A DNA stretch of 64,000 nucleotides from Betaproteobacteria bacterium (GTDB lineage Bacteria > Pseudomonadota > Gammaproteobacteria > Burkholderiales > Usitatibacteraceae). The first letter of the stretch is position 1, and every line of letters starts with the position of its first letter. Shown here piece after piece: positions 8,722 through 15,438 of this stretch. The notes under the pieces were generated by a model. It searched no databases. It saw nothing but the letters and a program-made list of their open reading frames with translations, and had not been told where the DNA came from. The stretch covers positions 62,001 to 126,000 of the forward strand of contig JADKJR010000009.1 in the NCBI GenBank assembly GCA_016720925.1, given 5' to 3'. The position numbers and the translations under genes are program-made.

Positions 8722-8782
8722 CTGACTGCGATGCAGTCGGTCCCGTCACCGTCGGTCGCCCGCGCGCCCGGATGCGTGACTG
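8722..8782 (+). promoter_or_regulatory. Conserved leader element between DUF2946 gene 3 and TonB receptor
   Basis: The stem-loop GACTGC-GAT-GCAGTC (8724-8738, extendable by CU/GG pairs) is followed by CCCGTCACC, a GC-rich loop and GCGCCCGGATGCGTGA. The block matches 15282-15341 after DUF2946 copy 4 closely, while flanking DNA does not. TCAC and GTGA can pair around the second part. It is probably an RNA element controlling read-through into the receptor gene (inference). Confidence 0.6.
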
Positions 8783-8813
8783 ATTGATATTCGAAACCCC
8801 CAGGGAGAATTCC

Positions 8814-11231
8814 GTGTACATAAAAGCAATCGATAAAGCGCGCCTGTTTCGCGTCGCCCGCCGCACCCTCTTGGCCACGCTGATCGCGGCCACGTTTAAC
8901 GTCGCACATGCGGCCGATGAAATCAAGGTGGACATCGCCGCACAGCCGCTTTCAAGCGCGTTGACCAAATTCGCCGAGCAAAGCGGGATCAAGGTGCAGA
9001 TTCCGGCCGCACTGCTTGCCGGCAAGAATGCACCGCGGATCGAAGGAAATCTCAGCCCCCGGCAGGCGCTGGACAAGCTGCTGAGCGGCAGTGGATTGCG
9101 CTATCAATTTGTATCCACAGATGCGGTGAAGATAGACGCGGCTTCCGCAGCCAATGTGACTCGCATGTCGACGATCGAAGTGCAAGATGCCGCGGAGAAG
9201 GGTTACACCGCCAAGCGGGCATCGTCCGGCACCAAGACCGAAGTGGCGATACACGAAACACCCGTGTCGATTCAAGTGATCCCGCGTGAAGTCATGGACG
9301 ACCAGCAAGTAATCGGCGTCAAGGACGCAACCAAGAATGTAAGCAGCGTATTGCCTTCCACATATCAGTTCTACGAAGCCTATACGATTCGCGGATTCGA
9401 TACCGGCACGGACGTTTATCGGAATGGCCTGAGACAACCGTCCTTCAGTGACCAGCAGACGGCAAACGTCGAGCAAGTCGAGGTGCTGAAAGGTCCAGCC
9501 GCAATTCTCTACGGACGAATCCAGCCTGGCGGAATGGTCAATGTTGTCACCAAGCGGCCCCGGGCTCAACCCTACTACTCACTTCAGCAGCAGGTCGGCA
9601 CTTACGACCTGTATCGAACGACGGCGGACGCCACCGGACCAGTCACCGATGACGGTGCAATGATGTACCGCGTCAATTTCGCGTATCAAACCAACGAATC
9701 GTTTGTCGACTTCCTCAGCAATAAAAATACCTTCATCGCCCCTTCCCTGACGTGGCGTCCTTCGAACCGCTTCGAACTTAACCTGGAACTCGAATACCAA
9801 CGCCGGGAATATGTTCACTTCGGCACCAACGGCGGCGGCGTTCCTGCCATTGGAAATCGACCGGCCAATTTACCCAGATCGAGATATATCGGAAATCCGA
9901 GCATCGCGGTCAATTTTCCAAATGAACAAAACCGGGATTTCGCCGGCTTCGACGGGAACTACGCAATCAACGACAACTGGAATTTAAAGCACCGGTTCGG
10001 TTATACGGCTGTGGACTACCTCACCCACTATGCTGGCGCCAGGGCGCTGAATGAAACCACCGGCATCCTCACGCAATCGTTGCAAGGCGCTTTCCAGGAT
10101 CGCAAGTCATACGCCACAAATCTGGATTTGTCCGGAAAATTCTCCACCGGAGAAATCCACCATCAGTTGCTTCTCGGGATCGATTACTTCGGATTGAAAC
10201 AAAACTACCATGGACTTGGCCTGAGCCCAATTGTCATTCCACTCCCATCGATCGACATTTTCAATCCCGTCTATAGCGACATTTCCACGCTGGTCAACAG
10301 CACACCGGATAACTCCTATTTCATCCGCAAAGAGTATTGGACGGGTATTTACTTTCAAGACCAGATGCGCGTTGGTGAAAAGTGGCATTTGCTGGCAGGA
10401 GGGCGATTCGACGATGCCAGTCATGGCACGGGCAGCAATTATGTCATCGGCGGATCACTCGAAAACGCATGGAAGGCGCTGGTGCTGCGCAACGACAAAG
10501 CGTTCAGCCCCCGTCTGGGATTGCTGTTTCAGCCGGCGCCATGGCTATCGGTTTACGGAAACTATGTGGGGTCATTCGGCACCAACAACGGAGTATCCGC
10601 GACGGGCGAGGCGTTCGACCCGCAAAAAGCAAAACAATACGAAGCAGGCACAAAAAGCGAATTGCTCGACGGCAAGTTGACGGCGACGGTTGCCCTGTTT
10701 GAAATCACCAAGACAAACGTGTTGACAAGGGACCCAAACAATCCGAACTTTTCCATACCAATCGGCGAAGCGCGCAGCCGGGGCGTCGAGTTCGACGTCA
10801 GCGGGCGCATCGGCCGGAATTGGTCCGTTATCAGCAACTTCACTTATGACCGGGCGGAGATCACCAAGGACAACCGGGGCAATCAAGGGAAGATTCTCCC
10901 CGGGGTACCGGGCCGCTCTGGAAGTATTTGGGCGAAATACGATACCGGCAACGCGACGGAAGGTCTCAGTTTCGGCGCTGGCATATTCCTTCGCGGTCAG
11001 CGCCAGGGAGATACGCCAAATACGTTCCAGCTTCCCGGCTATGGCCGCGTGGACGCACTGCTGGCATATCGGTTCAAAGCGTTTGGCGGCAAGCTCATGA
11101 CTGCTCAGATCAATGTGCAAAACCTGCTCGACAAGACATATTTCGATCACGGTGGTAGTGGCGGCACGCGGCTAAATACATACTATGGCGAGCCGCGCAC
11201 GATCACCGGTTCTCTTCGGATTCAATTCTGA
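8814..11231 (+). CDS. TonB-dependent receptor with N-terminal STN (secretin/TonB short) domain
   Basis: An 805-residue outer-membrane receptor. A signal peptide is followed by an STN domain (about residues 35-105; PLSSALTKFAEQSG, LSPRQALDKLLSGSGL), then a plug with VLKGPAAILYGRIQPGGMVN, and a barrel ending in TGSLRIQF. The fold resembles siderophore (FpvA/FecA-type) receptors. The GTG at 8814 has AGGGAGAA 4 nt upstream and is preferred over a TTG at 8784. STN domains usually signal to a FecR-type anti-sigma factor, but none is present here. The upstream regulator is instead DUF2946 protein 3. The ligand could be a metallophore, iron or copper (unresolved). Confidence 0.88.
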   Translation: MYIKAIDKARLFRVARRTLLATLIAATFNVAHAADEIKVDIAAQPLSSALTKFAEQSGIKVQIPAALLAGKNAPRIEGNLSPRQALDKLLSGSGLRYQFVSTDAVKIDAASAANVTRMSTIEVQDAAEKGYTAKRASSGTKTEVAIHETPVSIQVIPREVMDDQQVIGVKDATKNVSSVLPSTYQFYEAYTIRGFDTGTDVYRNGLRQPSFSDQQTANVEQVEVLKGPAAILYGRIQPGGMVNVVTKRPRAQPYYSLQQQVGTYDLYRTTADATGPVTDDGAMMYRVNFAYQTNESFVDFLSNKNTFIAPSLTWRPSNRFELNLELEYQRREYVHFGTNGGGVPAIGNRPANLPRSRYIGNPSIAVNFPNEQNRDFAGFDGNYAINDNWNLKHRFGYTAVDYLTHYAGARALNETTGILTQSLQGAFQDRKSYATNLDLSGKFSTGEIHHQLLLGIDYFGLKQNYHGLGLSPIVIPLPSIDIFNPVYSDISTLVNSTPDNSYFIRKEYWTGIYFQDQMRVGEKWHLLAGGRFDDASHGTGSNYVIGGSLENAWKALVLRNDKAFSPRLGLLFQPAPWLSVYGNYVGSFGTNNGVSATGEAFDPQKAKQYEAGTKSELLDGKLTATVALFEITKTNVLTRDPNNPNFSIPIGEARSRGVEFDVSGRIGRNWSVISNFTYDRAEITKDNRGNQGKILPGVPGRSGSIWAKYDTGNATEGLSFGAGIFLRGQRQGDTPNTFQLPGYGRVDALLAYRFKAFGGKLMTAQINVQNLLDKTYFDHGGSGGTRLNTYYGEPRTITGSLRIQF

Positions 11232-11242
11232 CTGGCACGCTT

Positions 11243-12817
11243 GTGAATCATCCAGAGCCGATGTTTGGAAGAAGCGCAAAGGCCAGAGTTTCCTCTTGGC
11301 ACAAGTGGATGGGACTGATCTTTTCGGTTCCGTTGTTGGGATGGGTGGTGTCATCCGCCGCCCTGATCATCATCACGACGGGCCTCCCCAATGGACTGCA
11401 GGGAGTCTACAAACTGCAACCCTACAATTCCGTCGACACTCGCCTGGACACGGCGATTGTTGCGCCCTCGGAACTTCTAAAGACGCTTTCAGCCGAGTAT
11501 GGAATCAAGCGCGTGCACTGGCTTCGCCTCGAAGCGCGCGGGACGCACCTGTGGTACGTGGTGCGTCCAACGCCGTTCTCGCTGGCAATGACCTTTGACG
11601 CGCGTACGGGTGCGCGCCTGGATCCACTGTCCGATGAACTTTTGGCGATCGCGGCAAATGAAACATTGGCCGGAACCCGCATCGCCAAACTCGACGCGGT
11701 GCGGGAGTTCAACCGCGATTACGAGATCGATCGCGTTCCCGCCGTTGCCGCGACGATGGTTGGTGAGCAACCCTCAATCCTGATGCTTTCGCGCGATAGT
11801 GGACGTACGCTACGAAGGCTCGACGCCGACGCTGCGAGTTTTAACTGGTGGTACAAAGCCTTTCATGTCAACCAGTACACGGACAATGTCATACCGTGGA
11901 CCGCGCTGCTCTACGCGTGCGTCGCTGGTGTCATCACGCTCGCGCTTTTCGGATATCTGTTGTTTTGGTGGCGGCGCAAGCGGGCGATCCCGGCGGCGCC
12001 AACGGGCGCGGGCCCGTTTACCGCACGCAACCTCCACAGGAAAGTGGGTGTCGTTGTTGGCGGCGTGCTGATCATGCAACTCTTCGCCGGCACATACATC
12101 TGGCTGAGTCTCGGCCCCCTCAATGATCCATTCCGCGGCAAGACCAGCTTTGCGAGGGATTGGAGCGCGGGTATTCCCGCTCAGCAGATACTTGCGGATT
12201 CCAAAGCAGTGCTCACCCTGGTCGCCGGCATGCTGCCGGCAAGTCCGCGCCCCGTCCAGGCGATTGAATGGCGCAAGCTCGGAAATCGGGACGCTTGGTT
12301 TGTCACGTCGCGCAAGGATGAACGGCCAGTCGTTTTCGATGCCGCAACGGGCGCGCGAATCGACGCCCTTCACCCTGACGTTGCGGGAGAGATTGCCCGT
12401 CAGGAAACGGTTGGGCAGCCGACCTTCGACTATTTGGGTCCGCTGCACTTCGCATCGATGGATCTGAATCAGCGTTTACCCGCATATCGTTTCCGATTCA
12501 AAGATGCCAATGTGACGGACATATACGTACTCCAGAATACCGGTGAAATCATCATGCGGAGACCCGCTTTCTGGCGTTTGTTCGGACCGTTCCTGGCCAC
12601 GCACATGCTTGCAGTGAGCAAGAACAAGGTCGTGGATATTACGTTGCTTGCACTATTCCAGATCGGTTTTCTGGTCGTGATCGTGACCGGTTGGAGGCTG
12701 CAGTTTCCCGGCAAACAGGCATATGCCAAAAAATGGGGTCGCAGCGCTGCACCTGTCAAGGGGTCGCAGCCAATTTCAATTGGCGCGGACAATAGCAATG
12801 CCGGAGCGCGGCTATGA
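11243..12817 (+). CDS. PepSY-associated transmembrane protein
   Basis: A 524-residue inner-membrane protein. TM1 is near residues 25-45, a periplasmic PepSY-type region follows, then paired helices near 225-250 and 280-300, a second periplasmic part, and a final helix near 470-495. Conserved histidines lie in SSWHKWMG, NWWYKAFHVNQ and ARNLHRKVG. The family (FsrB/PiuB-like) accompanies TonB receptors and is linked to reduction or release of imported metal complexes. The GTG start lies 12 bp after the receptor stop. It overlaps the next gene by ATGA, so the genes form one translationally coupled unit. Confidence 0.85.
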   Translation: MNHPEPMFGRSAKARVSSWHKWMGLIFSVPLLGWVVSSAALIIITTGLPNGLQGVYKLQPYNSVDTRLDTAIVAPSELLKTLSAEYGIKRVHWLRLEARGTHLWYVVRPTPFSLAMTFDARTGARLDPLSDELLAIAANETLAGTRIAKLDAVREFNRDYEIDRVPAVAATMVGEQPSILMLSRDSGRTLRRLDADAASFNWWYKAFHVNQYTDNVIPWTALLYACVAGVITLALFGYLLFWWRRKRAIPAAPTGAGPFTARNLHRKVGVVVGGVLIMQLFAGTYIWLSLGPLNDPFRGKTSFARDWSAGIPAQQILADSKAVLTLVAGMLPASPRPVQAIEWRKLGNRDAWFVTSRKDERPVVFDAATGARIDALHPDVAGEIARQETVGQPTFDYLGPLHFASMDLNQRLPAYRFRFKDANVTDIYVLQNTGEIIMRRPAFWRLFGPFLATHMLAVSKNKVVDITLLALFQIGFLVVIVTGWRLQFPGKQAYAKKWGRSAAPVKGSQPISIGADNSNAGARL

Positions 12818-13089
12818 GCGAGGAGCCTTCCGATGCGGCAAGGGCAGAGTGCAAAGGCGAGCCTGCGTTTGGTAACCCCTTGCATGGTTCAACCATTGGG
12901 CCCGCGATTCGCCCCGCCATTTCGTACCAGAGGGGTGATCGGATCGCATTGGCCGCCGGAATTGTCCTTACGGTGTTGCTGGTTTGCTTTTTCATCTGGA
13001 GAATGGAAGGGAATCTGACTCGAGATTGGGCGCTGGGACCCGTACCGGCATCGACACCAACACCACCTTCCCCGGCGGCCAAGAAATGA
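12814..13089 (+). CDS. Small single-pass membrane protein
   Basis: A 91-residue hypothetical protein with one membrane segment (about residues 47-65, LAAGIVLTVLLVCFFIW) and a Pro/Thr-rich C-terminal tail. Its ATG overlaps the PepSY stop codon (ATGA), and its own stop overlaps the next small frame in the same way. It is probably an accessory subunit of the PepSY protein or receptor system. I recognise no family. Confidence 0.6.
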   Translation: MSEEPSDAARAECKGEPAFGNPLHGSTIGPAIRPAISYQRGDRIALAAGIVLTVLLVCFFIWRMEGNLTRDWALGPVPASTPTPPSPAAKK

Positions 13090-13232
13090 AGAACTTGGCG
13101 ACTTTTTTATTGACCCGACGCCAGCTGGAGATTCTTTACGGGCCCAAAGCTTCGCGCCTGGCTGCACTGAAAACTACCCGGCGCATAATTGGCGCCACGC
13201 TATGTTGCGTCCTAACCGGAGAACTGCCATGA
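13086..13232 (+). CDS. Possible 48-residue coupled small protein
   Basis: A short frame whose ATG overlaps the stop of the preceding gene (ATGA at 13086) and whose stop overlaps the start of the copper-storage gene (ATGA at 13229). The two overlaps suggest it is translated, at least to couple ribosomes through the unit. The sequence (MKNLATFLLTRRQLEILYG) has no recognisable domain. It may only be a spacer frame. Confidence 0.35.
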   Translation: MKNLATFLLTRRQLEILYGPKASRLAALKTTRRIIGATLCCVLTGELP

Positions 13233-13672
13233 ACCGTCGCGAAGCCCTTCAATCCGCCGCTGTCCTAGCCCTCGCCGTCGCGGCAACGTCCGCATCAGCC
13301 GCCGACGATCAAACTCACAAACACGATCACGCCGCCATGTTGAAGTATCAGCCGCTGCTGAACGCGATGGGCGACTGTATCACCAAGGGCGAAGTGTGTC
13401 TCGCTCACTGTCTGGTGCTGCTGGGCGACGGTGACAAGTCGATGGCGGAATGCTCGAAGTCCGTGAATCAGATGCTCGCCATCTGCAATGCCCTGCAGAA
13501 GCTTGCGGCACAACAGTCGAAGAGGACACCGGCGCTGGTCAAGATTGCGCTGGAAACCTGTACGGAGTGCGAAAAAGAATGCCGGAAGCACGAAAAGAAG
13601 CACGCCGAATGCAAGGCGTGCGCGGAATCCTGCGCGGAATCCATCAAGCAATGCAAGGCGTTTGTAGCTTGA
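13229..13672 (+). CDS. Csp1-like four-helix-bundle copper-storage protein with Tat signal
   Basis: A 147-residue protein that starts with a twin-arginine signal (MNRREAL, hydrophobic stretch, ASA-ADD), followed by a helical bundle rich in cysteine. I count 12 Cys, in pairs such as CLAHC, CTECEKEC and CKACAESC. This is the pattern of the Csp copper-storage proteins, which bind many Cu(I) ions inside a four-helix bundle; Tat export matches the Csp1 branch. CGGAGAACTGCC gives a good RBS. The chained ATGA overlaps place it in the same unit as the TonB receptor and PepSY genes, suggesting that imported copper is stored. Confidence 0.88.
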   Translation: MNRREALQSAAVLALAVAATSASAADDQTHKHDHAAMLKYQPLLNAMGDCITKGEVCLAHCLVLLGDGDKSMAECSKSVNQMLAICNALQKLAAQQSKRTPALVKIALETCTECEKECRKHEKKHAECKACAESCAESIKQCKAFVA

Positions 13673-13802
13673 ATCCTGGCGATTTCCGCATCGCCGGTCG
13701 TGCACGCATTGCGCGTTGTGGAAGCGCAATGCAGTAACGGCAACGGCGGGCGAACGATCCCGCTCCGGGTAAAAATAGATTCACCATTCAAAGGAGACCA
13801 CA

Positions 13803-14627
13803 ATGGATCGACGAGAGTTTCACGCCGCCGCACTGACCGCAATACTCGCTGCCGCCGCCCGCGATGCAACGGCGGCCCCACCGGACCCACCCAAGCCCGC
13901 CGTGGACACGCATGACATGAATAGCATGCCGCCGACCTGGGCGGGCAAGGAGCAGATCGCCATGTTGCTCTACCCCGGATTCACCGCGCTCGACCTGATC
14001 GGCCCGCAATACATGTTCGCGAGCCTGATGGGCGCCACCGTGCATCTGGTCGCCAAGACGCGGGAACCCGTCGTGAGCGATACGCGTGTCGCCATTGTTC
14101 CGTCGGCCACGTTCGACGAGTGCCCGAAGGACCTCGATATCCTGTTCGCCCCGGGCGGCTCAACCGGCACGCTGGCCGCAATGCAGGACGAGGCCACGTT
14201 GCGATTCCTCGCGGATCGCGGTGCGCGCGCGAAGCTTGTGACCAGCGTATGCACCGGCTCATTGCTGCTGGGCGCGGCCCGGCTGTTGCGGGGCTATCGG
14301 GCAACCTCACACTGGGTGGCGCGCGATCTGCTCAAGTATGTTGGCGCGATTCCGGTGAACCAGCGGGTGGTGGAAGATCGCAATCGCATCACGGGCGCGG
14401 GCGTGACGGCAGGGCTCGATTTTGGACTGGCGATCCTCGCGAAATTGCGCGACCAGCCTTACGCCGAAGCGGTGCAACTGCTCGCGGAATACGCGCCCGC
14501 GCCGCCATTCTCTGCGGGTTCGGTCGAAACGGCGCCCAAGGCGGCCAAGCGTGTCGTCGACGGCATGTTTGTCGGCTTCATTAAGGAACTGACTGCCGTT
14601 GCAAAGGACTCGCAGGCCAGGCGCTGA
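13803..14627 (+). CDS. Tat-exported DJ-1/PfpI-family protein (isonitrile-hydratase-like)
   Basis: A 274-residue protein. MDRREFHAAALTAI followed by alanine-rich residues reads as a Tat signal. The DJ-1/PfpI domain spans about residues 50-240, with the nucleophile elbow SVCTGSLLLGAARLLRG and the HWVARD segment seen in isonitrile hydratase (InhA) and in regulators with this domain. No HTH is present, so it is an enzyme or chaperone and not an AraC regulator. Export of this domain is unusual; the leader may help install a metal or protect the periplasm. A clear RBS (AAAGGAGACCACA) precedes it. It lies between the Csp gene and DUF2946 copy 4. Confidence 0.8.
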   Translation: MDRREFHAAALTAILAAAARDATAAPPDPPKPAVDTHDMNSMPPTWAGKEQIAMLLYPGFTALDLIGPQYMFASLMGATVHLVAKTREPVVSDTRVAIVPSATFDECPKDLDILFAPGGSTGTLAAMQDEATLRFLADRGARAKLVTSVCTGSLLLGAARLLRGYRATSHWVARDLLKYVGAIPVNQRVVEDRNRITGAGVTAGLDFGLAILAKLRDQPYAEAVQLLAEYAPAPPFSAGSVETAPKAAKRVVDGMFVGFIKELTAVAKDSQARR

Positions 14628-14694
14628 GTGAGCGGCTGACATGACTTGACTGCGCGATGATGAAATTTGCGAAACTTGTAAATGAATAAGATAA

Positions 14695-14755
14695 ACACAA
14701 GCACTGGCGAGCTTTGCGGCACGAAAATGGCTGAAAAGCCGCGCCAAATGGCGAT
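14695..14755. repeat. Palindromic intergenic repeat, copy 3 (asymmetric form)
   Basis: The left arm ACAAGCACTGGCGAGCTTT pairs imperfectly with AAAGCCGCGCCA; the right side ends in AAATGGCG like copies 1 and 2. It lies upstream of DUF2946 gene 4. Confidence 0.7.
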
Positions 14756-14866
14756 CTACGTGTTTTGCGCGCATGCAGATTGCTTGCATGCATTCGCCCA
14801 GCATGGATAGAAACCCACCTAACGAATGCGGGTTTTCCTGTATTACCTTTTGACACAGCCACACGC

Positions 14867-14872
14867 TAGACT
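14867..14872 (+). promoter_or_regulatory. -10 box of DUF2946 gene 4
   Basis: TAGACT ends exactly 10 nt before the ATG at 14883. The upstream TTTTGACA and GCGGGTTTT blocks resemble those before DUF2946 gene 2. Confidence 0.6.
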
Positions 14873-14882
14873 GCATTCATCC

Positions 14883-15266
14883 ATGACCTATCTCAACTTC
14901 ACTCGCCGCGCTCGTCTCACGCTTTGGCTCGCCGCCATTGCGCTGCTGTTCGCCGCGCTGTCGCCGACGCTGCACGCGTGGCGTGCGGAAGGGCAGCCGA
15001 AGCAGTTCACCGAGTTGTGCACGTCGATGGGTTTCGTGAAGGTGGCGCTGGATGACACCGGCATGCCGGCCAAGCCAGTCAAGTACAGCCACGATTGTGC
15101 GTCATGCCTCTCACCGGGGTCGTTACTGGCGCTGGTTGGCGGCGATGCCTTGCATATTCCCACCACCTTCGGCCGTGAACCCTCGCCAAGTCTGGCGCGC
15201 AAACAAGTTTCCCTCTCCCGCCATCACGCGTTCGCGTGGGCGCAAGCACCTCCCGCTTTCTCCTGA
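14883..15266 (+). CDS. DUF2946 protein 4, CruR-like regulatory upstream ORF
   Basis: A 127-residue paralogue with a CXXC in DCASCLSPG (a variant of ECAWC) and the C-terminus AFAWAQAPPAFS. It precedes the operon TonB receptor, BNR protein, thioredoxin-fold protein and PCuAC chaperone, which is clearly copper-related. The downstream gap carries the conserved leader element at 15282. Loss of Trp in the CXXC motif may tune metal affinity (inference). Confidence 0.85.
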   Translation: MTYLNFTRRARLTLWLAAIALLFAALSPTLHAWRAEGQPKQFTELCTSMGFVKVALDDTGMPAKPVKYSHDCASCLSPGSLLALVGGDALHIPTTFGREPSPSLARKQVSLSRHHAFAWAQAPPAFS

Positions 15267-15281
15267 TCCGCTAACAAACTG

Positions 15282-15341
15282 TCGACTGCCACGCAGTCGG
15301 CCCGTCACCTTCGGACGCTTTTGCGCCCGGATGCGTGATTG
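15282..15341 (+). promoter_or_regulatory. Conserved leader element between DUF2946 gene 4 and TonB receptor
   Basis: The stem-loop CGACTGC-CAC-GCAGTCG (15283-15299) is followed by CCCGTCACC and GCGCCCGGATGCGTGA, matching 8722-8782. The first-loop bases differ (CAC versus GAT) while the stem is kept. A role in copper-controlled termination or translation is inference. Confidence 0.6.
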
Positions 15342-15438
15342 TTTGTTGTTCCCAGCCATCGGGAACATCCCGTGCGCATCAACCATTTGATTGTTCCGCA
15401 AAAGGCGAACAGTCAGCGAGACAAAAGGAGACGTTGAA

